This document shows, piece after piece, positions 48,978 to 61,400 of a DNA stretch of 64,000 nt. Position 1 is the first letter of the stretch; the number at the start of each line of letters is the position of its first letter. The DNA lies in contig JAJNNX010000042.1 of NCBI GenBank assembly GCA_023159155.1, positions 372,001-436,000 of the forward strand, given 5' to 3'. Source of the stretch: Ustulina deusta. Lineage: Eukaryota; Ascomycota; Sordariomycetes; Xylariales; Xylariaceae. The position numbers and the translations under genes were made by a program. The notes under the pieces are model-generated. The model saw nothing but the letters and a program-made list of their open reading frames with translations. It was not told the DNA's origin and made no database searches.

Positions 48978-49840
48978 GGTGCTAGACTCTACGGCTGGCG
49001 ATGAGATGGCCCTGAAGCTTGTATGTCACTGGGAATCACGAAGAAGTTCATTCAAATCCTCAAGAAGAGATTCAAGTACACGGTAGAAGGCGAAAAAAAA
49101 TAGTACCCCCCAAGATAGACATGCATGTGTCCATACCCTATCATATAATACCTTACAGGGTCATTGGTGTGCCTCTACTGTATGCGTAGGAACCATTGGT
49201 GCCGCTACGAACTGGTTTTTCATGCATAGGTGTGGCGTCTTTCAGCCGACATGTATGTAAGCCTCAAAGTGCACTTTCATGCTCCGATTAGGGAATATAT
49301 TGGTAGATCCTCCTTGCGACTAACTGTTTCTATCCATGTGCAGCCGAAGTGGGAAAACGCTCCGCTTGGAACGCAATTTTCGGAGCCAATGGAACGAACC
49401 GAGGAGATAATGGGAAGCAAAGCAGTTGAAACCACCATTACCGATGCCTATTTGCACAGCTATCGGATTTTGGAAAACACACAATAGGCATTTCGAATCG
49501 TCAGGTGGGAGCAGTAAGGTACGGCAAACCAACTAACAGTTAGGTATGATGTCAAAGGAGCCAAATAGGTGGAGCTAGTCTCACGGCTTTTTAACTCAAT
49601 CTTGGACAATCTCTTTGGCTCTGCAGCCTGCATATTTAAAAATAGGACATGGAGTCATGATCAGCCCTTAAGCTTGGAAGGGGGGATTTACGAAGCAACA
49701 TGAATGTTTATGAATTTAGGGGTACGCATATTCAGGCCGGTAAGCTAGACCCCGGTTTCACGCCCCCCCCCCCTCCCCATCGCGGGCCACCATGAAAATA
49801 GCTACCTACACAACTTCTAAAGCTATTTTCACTACAAAAA

Positions 49841-49965
49841 CGCAGTTTTTTTTTACAACCTTTAATGTTTTTATTAAAGATTAAGCTTTTCTAACTTTAA
49901 TTATATTTTTACTTTTAATATTTTTTTTTAATATATTATTATTATTATTAGATTAATCCGTAAAG
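49841..49965. repeat. AT-rich low-complexity patch
   Basis: About 125 bp dominated by T and A runs, including an ATT trinucleotide tract near 49935-49951. Sharp contrast with the GC-rich genes on both sides; compatible with RIP-decayed repeat DNA. Confidence 0.65.
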
Positions 49966-50332
49966 CTAGCTACCTAGTATAGCTATTCTACCTGTAACCC
50001 TACTTATCAAATAGAGGATATTTTGCTTCAGGTGTTTAAGTGGGCAACTGCAAATAGCTGTTCACACTTTATAGATACGTCGCAGTGCCCCTCTGCTAGG
50101 AGATAGGCCGAACCTACACTTCCTAGCATGGTTATTATTCTTTTCTTTTGAGGAATCAATTGATCGAGTGGAGGAAACAAAGGATATGAATTCATTCGCA
50201 ATACTAGCTAAGTGGTGGTGTCCCTCTATTTTTCGCGAAAATTGATGCCTATGGTGCTTATATCCCCTACGAATAAAGCCACCAAGTGGCTCATGCATAT
50301 ACCAAGCCCCTGTGCACCACTCATACCACTTC

Positions 50333-50438
50333 AGTGTACATGAAGACCTGCCGCAGTAGCCCATGATATCACAGGCCTCGTGCGTCTGCAGAATCTGCAC
50401 ACGAACAATGTGTCCTAGCCAGCACACCGCACGGCAGG
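50333..50438. repeat. Diverged ~105-bp repeat, copy 2
   Basis: Direct-orientation partner of 43446-43551. This copy keeps C where copy 1 has T at several places and so preserves an open minus-strand frame (HIVRVQILQTHEACDIMGYC). The two copies bracket the esterase-ankyrin gene, 6.9 kb apart. Confidence 0.85.
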
Positions 50439-50558
50439 GCAGGAACGTGGCACGGGTAAGTAGGTTATTTACATCCCTCTGTCTTGTAGTACTGGCCGAA
50501 TTTGTTTTTCTCCCAGCTCACTCACACCTTCACGACTAGCCTCAAGCCCAGCGGCCTC

Positions 50559-53500
50559 TCAAGTCGCCATTGTACCGAGAATCTGTCCCACAGGCTCGTG
50601 TATATGTAACCTAGACAGCTTCCTTTCAAAGCCCTCGGCAAATTTCATAATCGTAACCCGACCGTACTCACCACTAGTTACGAGAGTCCTTCCTTTGACA
50701 ACTACCTGACCCGGCTGGACCGCTGGAGGGAGGCATAGGAGCTTTGAACCGTTTAGGGTCACCCAGTGATTCCTCTCACCCACCGAATAAAATGGATGCA
50801 TCCCGACGCCGTCCATCATTGACCCCATTGACTCCGAATCCAGTTCAAAAATGGCAGCCGTCACGAATCCTGCGTGGCCCCTGAATGTCTGCTCGGCTTG
50901 GCCTGTCGTAACGTCCCACACCCGAATAGTGCGGTCCCGAGATCCAGATGCCAACTTCCTCCCGTCCGGAGAAAACAATAGAATATTAGCAATCTCACTG
51001 GAATCAAGAATACGCTCAATATGGCCCGACGCAACTTCCCATATCTTAATAGGGCCGTGTTTTGATCCTGACGCTAGCCTACTTCCATCCGGCGAAAACG
51101 CAAAAGTCGAAACTGGGTGACTTTCGCCGTCAAAATTGTGTTCCGCTTGACCTGTTGTGGTGTCCCATAGCTGGAGAGTGCCCTTGACGCATTTCGACGC
51201 TAATCTTTTCCCATCAGGAGAAAACGCCACTGTCGCAACGTAGTCTGAAGCTTGGAGACATGTCGCCCGGCCTGTCGCAACATCCCACACTCGAATGCGG
51301 CCGTTCCAACATCCCGATACCAGCTTGCTTCCGTCTGGGGAAAACGACATGGTTCTTGTAGAAGCGGGATCCGATTTGAGTATATGTTTGCGCTGGCCTG
51401 TTACAAGGTCCCATATGTGAATTTCAGCTCCCAGCATTAATGAAGCCGCTAGTGCACTTCCGTCAGGAGACAGCACTACAGCGATAACAGATTCTGAATG
51501 GTTAAGTATAAGTTCAGTTCGGCCTGTCGTAATATCCCATATCCGGGCAGTGGTATCTGCTGACCCTGACGCCAGTTTCGTCCCATCAGCGGAAAGCACT
51601 AGAGAATTAACCATCTTGGAGTGGCCTCCAGGCGTGCATTCGACGAGGCTTGAGCTGATGTCCCATATGCGTGCAGTCCCGCCCAGCAATGCCGACGCGA
51701 GCCTTTCACCGTCAGGTGAAAAGGCGATCTGTTTGACCAAAAAGGTATGACTTTCAAGCTTGTTTTCAACTTTCCATGTCTCTGCATCCCATAGTTGGAC
51801 AGTATTTCCAAAGCTTGACGCCAGCCACTTTCCATCGGGAGAAAACACCAAACTAGTCATGTGACCAGAAATTGGTGAACAAATCCCAAGTATTTGTTTG
51901 GCTTGGCCTGTCGCAACGTCCCATACATGTATAGTTCCGTCTGATGACCTGAATACAACCTTGTTTCCATCTGGCGAAAACGCCAAGCAACTAGGCAAAT
52001 TCGAATGTCTGCGTGCCACATGCTTGGGTTGCCATGTTTTTGTGTCCCACACGCAGATGGACATGTCCTTGCCAGCTACAGACACTAGCCGAGCCCCATC
52101 TGATGAAAATGCTATCCTATCCTTATTTGATGAAAATAGTGGCCTTTCAATCTCCTCGAGTTCAAGCGTGTGCTCGTGCTGGCCGCTTGGAACATCCCAT
52201 ACCAACATAGTCTGATCTCCTGAAACTGACACTAATTTTCTCCCATCAGGCGAAAATAATACGGTCTGAACGGCTCTAGAATGACCACTGAGTATACGTT
52301 CAGTTTCGCCACTCTCAACGTTCCACAGCCGGACATTTTTATCACTTGAGCCTGACGCCAAGTGGTTCCCGTCGGGAGAAAATGCTACAACTTGAATATC
52401 GGCACAATGTCCTTGGAGTATATGCTGAGATCGCCCTGTTTCCATATCCCATATCTCAATAGTCGAATTAGATCCTACCGCCAGCTTGCTACCGTCAGGG
52501 GAAAGTATAGCAGCGTTTGTCTCACCGGGGCTGCTGCTTTCAAGCCTGTGTTCTGCTTGGCTTGTTGCAACGTCCCATACGAGCGTATTTCCTCGATTGG
52601 TTAATAGAACCAGCCTTGTTCCATCGGGCGAAAACAGCAAATTCCAGAAATAGCCCTCAATGGTCTGTAAAGCAGGGCCCCAGTTACTTTCTACTCCTGA
52701 CAAAACACTTATTCCATCAATATTCTGTTGAAAGATTTTTCGTATCCTGCTCTCTTGGGGACTGAAGAGAATAGCGCTAGTATAAAGTTGAATAGGTGCC
52801 GATTCGATGATGAATGCATTTCTGAGAATAAATCTTTTGGCGTCATAAATAAGAGAATGTAGTTGTTCACTATGGGTTGACTGTTGAACTCGTTTAGCAT
52901 CTATGGATTATAGCGCCAATATAGACTTCACGTACCGAAAGGGCCTCTAGCTTGTTTATCATTCTACTACAGTAGACGGTATACCCCATTAAGCTAAGTG
53001 CTTCTAGCCAATGAAGGAAATGGAGCTCTAGGAATGAATAAACTCGATCGAAATCTTGCGGGCCAGGACCAAATGAGAGATGGTCGACCCAGAACAGGCA
53101 GGCGTAGCGTATGGGAGCCAATGGATCTGGATTAGGGGGCTTCTTGCTGCTTGGGTCGGACCCAAGGTCTAGACCATAGATGTTTTCCCTCAAGTTTGCT
53201 GACATCGCGACGATAGAACGCTCGCAGATGCTCATGTGCCCTTGAGTGGCTCCATTTGGCTGGAGACTTGTTTCGTAGTTTTTGTCTAGATAGTCCTTGG
53301 CCGACTGGTGTATCAGAGAGACAGTTTCTCCCGTGATTGTTAGAAACGAGCCACATCCTTCGACTACTTTTCGTGAGACATTCTCTCCGGCCGGCAAACC
53401 GGCAACCACGGCAAGCTCAGAGAGAGAAAGCGGACGAAATGCAAGAGATATAGCTGCCAGAGCATTCTTACAATGATTCGGATTTTTTAGCTTATCAATC

Positions 53501-55762
53501 CTGTTCATCATACGGTCGTACAATTCCGAAAGGCTTGGTGGCATATCTTTGATCGTCGCGACAGCATCCCATTCATCCACGGTGGAAAGCTCCTTGAACA
53601 CAAGAGCCACCCACAAGAAGATGTTCGTGGCTCTTTGACGAACTTCAGCTGAGATTTCGCCTAAGACCTTATCGCTGTATCCCATTAAATCCTTGAGATC
53701 AGAAAGCTTGCGAGTGATATAAAGATTGACGGGATCTCCCAGCCTTTCAGAATCGAGATGGACTATGGCTCTTGGAATACCGGGGCTGTCGAGATTCCGA
53801 AGCTCTTGTTTCAGATTGACGTCGGGTTGAGTACCGACCTCGTAGCGGCTGGAGACCAGCCACTTGACCTTATCGGAGAGAGTGAGGGACCTCGAAATAG
53901 TTCGAAGAAGGAGTGCCAACCCCTGATCACACTCGTCAAGGGCATCGACAACGAGATATACCGGTGATAGGCGAGAGTCTTTCAACATGCGCTCGAAGAT
54001 GGTATTTAGTGCATAAAATGCATCTTCATTTTCGAAAAGAGCACGGCCTTTGTGATCATATTCTGGCTGTATGTGTTCGATGAGATGCGGCTGCTGAAAA
54101 AGTAGCAACCAGATCAGAGATCTCAGGATGGCCTTTGCGTTGTTCAGAGTCTGGTTCGTGCCCTGGCAGAAAAAATACGAAAGTCTTGGTGCAAGAGAGA
54201 AAAGCTGACGTTGGAGTTCATGGATGATGCCAATTAGAAGCATGGTCTTCCCTGTACCAGCAACCCCCTTTATCCATAGCAACCGAGCCACCGGGAGGTT
54301 AGATATCTCATTGCTCCAATTAGTGAATGCTGCATACTCATCAGTGCGAAAGATCCACTCGTAGGAAGCTAGGAGCAATTCCTCTTTTTTCCCCATGATA
54401 GTTCTCATGTTGTCTCGGGGATCTACGACAAAGAGGTCTTGTAGACACTGCCTATGCTTGGTATCCTTCCAAATCCGTGTTTGCTGGGTAATGATATCTT
54501 GAAAATCCTGATGAATATCACCAAGGCTCTTCTCCATTCTTATGCCGGAGCACAGGAGCCCGCTCAAGAGACTCTTGCCGTGCTCTCTATGGTACTGGGC
54601 CGACATGAGTTCAACAGCGGCTTCGGCGTCTTTAACTTCCTGTAGATCGCCATCCCAATCATCCAGATTAGCAAGTCCGCGGAGAACAGTGGCGCCACGG
54701 TTCTGGTGGTAGTAGCAGGCGGACTTGAATTGATATAGGAGAAGAGCCTTGTAGAGCCTGATGATTGCGTCCTCCAACTGCAGGAGAACTGACTCGAAAG
54801 ACTCAACAAGTTCATTCTTATCCAGAAGATGTTCAGACAGGGCGCAATACCAGTCCATTCTCGAAATCACGTGAACAAGGCCCTGGCGATTCGATTTAGT
54901 TGCCCTGCTGGGATTTGAGAGAATCTAGGTGAATATCAGTACAATAGCAACACCCGATGCGCGAGATCTGATAACTTACTTGCAATCCAATACAAACACC
55001 AGCCCAAGGCAACGCAGCTTGCGGTATATTCGCAATCGCCGCGTCGATTAAGCCCTTGACACTCTGTATGTATCCGACGGCATTGCCGAGGCCCTCCATG
55101 ATCTTCGACGTTGTGGCAAATTTCTCCCGCCCTTCTTCAACGAGCTTCCTCATGTACTTTTGTCGCGCTATCGGGTCTTTCAGTTCCACTGAAACGGTGT
55201 CTTCCGAAGCAGAAGCATCAGAAGATGTCCCCTCGGCCTTTAACAGCGCTCTGGTGAGGACCTTAACATAAGAACTGACAAGCTCCGCAGTATCTTTATC
55301 CTTCTCAAGACTGTCGTAAGCGGCATTCCAGAGTCTTTGGGAGATCGAACCTGGCGTCGCCGGCTGATCGATGTCACTCATGGCGGGTTGGCCTTCTTCG
55401 GGACCGAGGTCAAGTCCCGCATTGTGGTGAGAAGAATCATTTGAAGTCGCTCTGGAGGCAGATGTCGTGGCTAGCGTAGGAGGAGGCTCATCGCTGGCCG
55501 GAGCCACCTGGGCCGTCGTGATAGTCGAACTTGGAGGAATATCTAGCTCAAGAAGGTTGCTCTGCAGAGGTGTCGCGTCGCCTTACCCATCTAGATTAGA
55601 GGTCTAGTAGAAAGAACATCCCAAACAGCTTCGACAGGACTATAACACACCTGGGCGTGGTAGATTTAATGAATCTGGCGGTACAACTTCGCCAGATTCC
55701 CCTCCTCGGTCCTTGGACCTCTTCGACTTCCACGACTTCCACGACTTCTCGATAGACCTCAT
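50559..55762 (-). CDS. NLR-type receptor: NWD (NACHT_N) - NACHT - WD40
   Basis: Four exons, 55762-55651, 55581-54980, 54924-52936 and 52880-50559, give 1674 residues with all junctions in frame. After a basic start and Pro/Ser leader comes a helical NWD-type domain (~70-400: LWNAAYDSLEKD, LPWAGVCIGLQ, MDWYCALSEHLL). The NACHT domain has Walker A GVAGTGKT (~459) and Walker B LVVDALDECDQG (~565), then a winged-helix-like region. Fourteen canonical WD40 repeats (~980-1580; FSPDGxxLASGSxDxxIRVWD) plus a degenerate one complete it. This is the standard architecture of fungal STAND receptors controlling heterokaryon incompatibility and immune-like cell death; the WD40 propeller senses the ligand. 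The WD repeats are well diverged from each other, unlike the HET-E/HNWD class. The first junction uses an AAG acceptor, the least certain part of the model. Confidence 0.85.
55724..55752. repeat. 9-bp tandem repeat coding Lys-Ser-Trp
   Basis: Three near-perfect copies of GACTTCCAC on the plus strand read as KSWKSWKS on the minus strand at the very start of the NLR. In-frame minisatellite; length may vary. Confidence 0.7.
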
Positions 55763-57908
55763 GACTAGAACCAATGTCTATCGGAGCAATGATCGAGGTC
55801 CAACTTATGCAACAAGTACTATCAACAGTTGATATAATGATTATCTTGTTCTTGTCACAATATCTTTTAATTATCATGCCCTTTGGGCGTGTTGTTCTTC
55901 GTATGGTTGATCCGTTGAGGCGAAAACAAGGTCTGTCTGACATGCGAAGATTACTAGGCCAAAACGCGGTGTGCATTGGCCACTATGTTTCAGCCGCAGC
56001 TGCTGCACTGCTCCATAACCGATTCAAACTTACGCCGGGTAATCAGCTTTGTGATCGCCTGTGTGTTGATGCGCGAGCTTCGTAAACTTTCTTGCGAATA
56101 ACAATGTTACATCTTGTGGAACGTCATGGCATTCTCGTTTTCTATCCTTAATGCAATAAAGGTCAGGCAAGTATCTAGTCAATTTTTGTACATAGGAAGG
56201 TCTATATTTGTTTACGACCAGTGTGTAGATGTGTACGATATAATATAAGTTACTTTAGTATAATATTGCGAAAATAGGCGTTGTGTATTTGGTTGTGCCC
56301 TAGTTGTAAAGGTTCCATTGTGCAACTGCTAGCAGTTCTAGTAATTGAGTCTCTAGGTAACTACTACTATTGCACGCCAAGGGCGTTCTACCTATAGCAG
56401 TACCCACCACTACTTTCTTATGGAGAATATCTTAGACCTCTAGTCCGTAGTATTAATTATGTTAGTTTTAAATGCGCCATTTTTTAATTTGATGCATTTG
56501 CAAAAATGAGACATGTGAAAGCTGACTGAATTTATGAATAGAATACCTTTTTCTAGAAAGTGGTGGTTTTCTCATTTCATGGCGGGATTGCGGGGTAAGG
56601 TCATGGCTGTTGATTTCTATACCAACTACAACTTCGAACTACGCGGTAAAATTACATGAGATTTATAAGACATGCTAGTTATTTCTCTTTGTATTAATGC
56701 AGATCATATTCCCATACCCCTGTAGTTCTTTAAGGCGCTAACCTTAAGCTCCAGATATCGTTGTTAGCTGTGTGTGATATTAAGATTCTTTGTCTGTGTG
56801 TGGAGATGTTGGCTGTTGGTATCAGCAGCGAACCCCGCTTGCCGCCTACAGTAAGTCGAAAAAGTCTCGTCCCTTTTTTGTTGAGGTCCAAATACCTTCA
56901 CTGCCTATAGAAAGTGTAATAGATAACGTGTTTCAGAGCTGAATAAAAGAAAAGTTTTATTAAGACATATGTTATCATTCTGAAAATAATTTTTATTTGC
57001 TTTTTACTCATGAATTAGGATCGAAATTGTATTTTGTCTAATGACCCCTATAGCATTAACATGGTCTCTGGGTGTCAACACGTCTTCTCCTCGACATACG
57101 GACCCGGAAGTCCCGAGTGTGAAGCCATTCTAAGCCTATCCGACTCCGATATTGACTTCACTGGCAAGTCCACGCAGAGGCTTGGAGGGCCATCACCGCG
57201 AAGGTAAGCGGTCCGGTATTTATCATGCCCCCAACCAGAACGCACATAAAGGTCTGTTGTCGGGTCTTTCTTCACATGCATGGAAAGTGCGAAATTTGAT
57301 CCCGAATGTTATTATAGCGAAGGACTCGTCTTGACCCCATGCTAGATATCGCTCCTGAGCGACAAGAACCAGAAGTAGTGGGTTTGCTGTTAGATGATTA
57401 AGAATGAGCTACCTACTCGCGTGAGATAGAGAGTTTGGCTTTCTTACGAAGAACATCCTGCTATGGACACCACGCATCTATTTCACACCCATAGCTCCTG
57501 GATAGTCTTCACATCATCATATACATCTCAGTTAGTTTTGGTTTCATCTTACATTAGCTCTCGATATGTCCATTTCGTCTGCCTTGGTTGTAGGACCTAG
57601 CTAGAGGGCAGAGTACATCAAATATTTCGTTGTACGCCCTCAGCCCCCAATATACATCTAGCCATTTCTGTTAATTGTACTCTTGAATACAGCGAGAGGG
57701 AAAGAAGCAGCAACTTGCGCAAACGCCCAAAAGAACACGATATCTCTGGTTGTAAGCTAGTTGAAAGCTCTTCTTCCCATGTTCAGCTGCGACTCCTCAC
57801 ACCAGAGCATTGACACAGTATCGCCTTTGCTACTCCCTGTTCTATCCCGAAGTATCATTTATTTCTATGCACCATGATACTATTGACACTATCGACGTCT
57901 TCTTCGTA
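55763..57908. other. Intergenic, NLR promoter to CCT6 3' end
   Basis: AT-rich between about 56100 and 57060. A 68-residue minus-strand frame at 57281-57075 looks somewhat protein-like (VRSGWGHDKYRTAYLRGDGP), but I cannot assign it; it may be a gene relic. Otherwise nothing. Confidence 0.4.
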
Positions 57909-59818
57909 TTATTCCCCTCCCTCATCCATTCCGCCTGGTCCACTCTGGCGTCCCATCTGCCGTGCCTTCAGCAGCTCATCGCAGAGCAACAGGTTCGAGG
58001 CTATGCTAGAGCTGGACGCGATACAGTTTCTCAGAACCCGGAAAGAGTCATACACACCTTCCAACTCCGGGGACATGGGCTGTCCAGTCGTAAGATCGAG
58101 TCCCACGACATTCCCCTCGGCGTACTCATCCTGCAACGCAGCAACTGATCTCGTTAGCTCATGGTCCTGCCCGGCGGAGCACAGTGTCACTTACGGGCAT
58201 CCTGAATATCGAGGCCGGCGTTCGCTGCCAGAGTCTTGGGAATGATCAAGAGCGCATCGGCAAACGCTGCGACACCCCACTTCGCCTTGCCTTTCACTGT
58301 CTTGGAGAATGCGTCGGCCTTGAGGTGCGTCGCGCAAGCAACCTGGTACGCACCGGCACCGGGGACGACGCTTTTGTCAACAATGGTGTTGTAGACGCTA
58401 CGTAGGCCATCCCGTACGGCGTCTGTAACCTGTGTAATAGTGTGCTGATTCGGCCCCTTGATAAGGAGCGTCACCGACTTCGGATCTTTGACTTCCTCGA
58501 CAAACGTAAACTTCTCTTCACCCAGAGTCTGCTCGTAGACGAGACCGGCCCAGCCGAGGATCTCGGGCGACAAGTCCTCCACGCTGTTCTGCGCCGACCC
58601 GCCGCACACAAGCTGTAGCCGCTCCATATTCCGCCGCTTGGCCCTCCGGAGGGCAAGGATGCCATTCTTAGCAAGGACATCAAGTGATAGCGGGTCGATG
58701 CCTTTCTGGTTAATCACAACGAAGCTTTTTCCGTCGCCGGTGCACACCTCCTTCTTCAGCTCGACAATCTTTCTTAGCTTGGCATCGACGAAGCGCCGCT
58801 CACTCTCGACCAACTTGTCGCGTTGCTCGGCGCTCGAGTAGAAAAAGCCCGAGTTGATTTCCGACTTCTCGTACTCGAGGCTCACGTTGAGGGTCAGGAT
58901 GTAGGCATTCTCCAGTCGCTTCGGCATGTCTGGGTGGCGGGCCCCGTGGTCGAGCACTAGGCCGCGGATGAGCTGGGTGTCGGAGGCAGTGCGGTGCTGC
59001 ATCTTCATAATCTCGACCATATGTAGATCTGGCTTGGCGGGGGCGTGGTGGATGGCGAGGACGGCGTCGACGATGTTGGGGTAGAGTTTCGCGGTCAGGC
59101 TCGCGTTTAGTTTCGTGGCGAGCGATGTCCTTGCTACGTTCAGAAGCAGTTCCCGGTCGATCTCACGGGGGAGCTTGAATGTGTCTAGGAACTGAGGCGG
59201 GGGTTAGCCGCGCGGGCATGTGGCTGTAGGGGGTGTGGGATGCTCCATCTACCTTGAGGGCCTCGACCTTGGCGATCTCGAAGCCATCGGTGATGATGCG
59301 TGGGTGCAAGCCCTCGGCGATGTATCGCTCAGCCTGCTTGAGAAGCTCGCCAACCAGGAGCACGACAGAGGTGGTTCCATCGCCGCAGATGTCGTCTTGT
59401 GCCGTGGCAGCCCGTCCGATCATGACGGCCGTGGGATTCGTGATCTGCATTTCTCGGAGCAGGACGTTGCCGTCTTTCGTTAACTTGATCTGCGCCAGAG
59501 TCAGCGCTCGTCCGAAGTGCGAGGAGGCGGCAGGCCCAACACACCTGTCCAGAGCCATCGACCAGCCTAGACACAAGACATTAGCGCATTGCCGGCGAGG
59601 ACGGGAAGGGATCGGGCGCCGCTCACATCTTGATGGTCCCCAGAGGACCGAGATTCGACTTCAGCACATTCCGAAGACCCTCGCCAGCGCTGATGTTGAC
59701 CTGGAGAGCTTCCCCCCGCCGCTATCACGCCATTAGCCGTACATTCCGTGCAGGGAGGCATGGCGGGCCTACGCACCCGAGACTCGGCTTTGGGATTCAG
59801 TAGTTCTGCGGCCGACAT
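57909..59818 (-). CDS. CCT6: T-complex protein 1 subunit zeta (CCT6)
   Basis: Six exons, 59818-59777, 59721-59627, 59566-59545, 59489-59253, 59191-58195 and 58144-57909, all in frame, give 542 residues, the normal size. Group II chaperonin signatures are present: the LGPLGTIKM block, [15 protein letters not shown], the ATP-binding [15 protein letters not shown], and [11 protein letters not shown] near the C-terminal equatorial domain. The start [20 protein letters not shown] identifies the zeta subunit. The complex folds actin, tubulin and WD40 propellers in the cytosol; the last point is suggestive next to two WD40 genes but probably coincidental. The AG at 58146-58145 is used as last acceptor; the next AG downstream would create a stop. 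Confidence 0.93.
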
Positions 59819-60735
59819 GGTGATCTCATAGATTTGTGTGTTGTTCAAGCTCCAAGCTCGACGAGGCGACTGATGGCTCTGTTTTTGGCCAAGTGGGGCC
59901 TTAATTTTTCTGCTGTGAGGGCAACAAGTACTTACCTTAGGTACCTACGTACCTACAGTACCCCTCCCCCACATAGGTAGCGTGCCGCCCCTGGTGGCCA
60001 GTGCGCCGTAGAGTTGTACTGTACAGTTCCACACTCCTCAGCCAACTCACGTGGTGTAACTCCCTCGCCGGCGTTAAAAATGCAGTGAAAATCCAGGGGA
60101 GCCGCGTGTTCCACGCCCCCAACCTTGACTTCATCTGCAATGTGATGCAGATGGACCGCAGTGGTGGAGGAATAGCCTCTACTTGGGCAACACAGAACAG
60201 AAAGGATACTATGACGTCAGTGTTAATACCTTTCTTAAGTACTCACTAGGTAATTAGTGCTGTCGGCCTATTTTGAGACACTATTAATCTTAACATTCTT
60301 CTCCTCTTTTTCCACCTCTCTTTCCACCGACAGCTGTAACAGTTTCGATATTTGAATTGCGTCTCGGTTGCAGGTTGCTAGCGCCCATGGCCACTCACTT
60401 ATTACAGTGCTAACTAGACTAGATAACTAGCGCTACGCATCATCCTGGTCACGCACTCGCACAAGGATGCTTAGTTAAGATACCTAACCTCGACAGTTTA
60501 CCTATCTCGTACATATACCCATATACTCTACAAGGAACAGATCCTTGTGGAGAACAGAAACGATTTCTATCTCATCTAAATCTACATGTGAGATTTGCAA
60601 TCAGTTATCGAGCTCGTCCCTATTAAGATCGAGCTCCGGGGTTGGACGAGTCGAGAGTAAAGGCGTATTCGGCTAACGGTCGACCATAAGCCGAGCGACC
60701 TCTAGAACAGGAAGAAAAGCTTCCATCGAGCCGCG
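59819..60735. other. Intergenic, CCT6 promoter side
   Basis: Contains a dense ACCTA/TAGGT motif at 59933-59957 right upstream of CCT6. No gene seen. Confidence 0.5.
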
Positions 60736-61400
60736 ATGTCAATCTATAGCTCCCCAAGGCCTATTATGGTCGAAATCACCCCAAAATGGTCCCATCTTCT
60801 GATATTTCGTTTGAGCTGGGCCATAATCCCTACGGCACAGAATATCGGCGCTGCAAGCCAACCACGATTCTGGCGAAGTTCGCATCCTTTGGAAGTACGG
60901 TCTGCCAAAAAAATTCCCATAAATTGGTTCACCAGCTTGCGAGGCTCTGAAGACTTGTACTACCGCCATACGAAAAATTGTATTCTGAAGAGAACATCTC
61001 CCTGCTGCTTCAGGCAGCCGGATGTATTAGTGGGTGCACTAGCTCGTGTGAATAACTTTGAATGTCGAACTATGACGGGAAATAGGAACTTGCTATACTT
61101 GTCGCGTGTGCTTGTGTACGCTAGGCCACGCAGATGCTTCTTATCTTGTATATTTGGTGATTCTTCTCGGTTGTCAACTTGGTTAATGCAAATAGCGTCG
61201 ACCCAAATATAGCAACCCGTGCCGCTATGCCCATGCACTCGCCAAAGTACTCAAGCGCGGTTCCAGCAAACCCGCATAGGTTGTCCGTTGACTTGTATCT
61301 ACGTTGTTTTGGGAAACATCGCGAGGCTCGACCGGAGCGGTCGTGATGTAGGACTAGTGGCAACAGGCAGCTGATTCGGCGAGACCACGGAGATGGACTC
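60736..61400 (-). pseudogene. HET (heterokaryon incompatibility) domain relic
   Basis: The minus strand contains the HET signature YIWVDAICINQVDNREE, preceded by IQVNGQPMRV with in-frame TAG and TGA codons, and by EPRDVSQNNV in another frame. Downstream, FFGRPYFQRM and later WDHFGVISTIIGLGEL, again in different frames, match the later part of HET domains (RPWF-R and following helices). At least two stops and several frameshifts exclude function. HET domains trigger cell death after allorecognition. No second domain is visible. Confidence 0.8.

Larger units (their letters stand above)
48978..50558. other. Intergenic between esterase-ankyrin gene and NLR gene
   Basis: Promoter side of the first and 3' side of the second. 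Includes an 11-C run (49763-49773), an AT-rich patch (49841-49965) and repeat copy 2 (50333-50438). A 121-residue minus-strand frame (50427-50062) covers copy 2; its Cys-rich start (CWLGHIVRVQILQTHEAC) is shared with copy 1, but no family is recognised. Confidence 0.45.
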
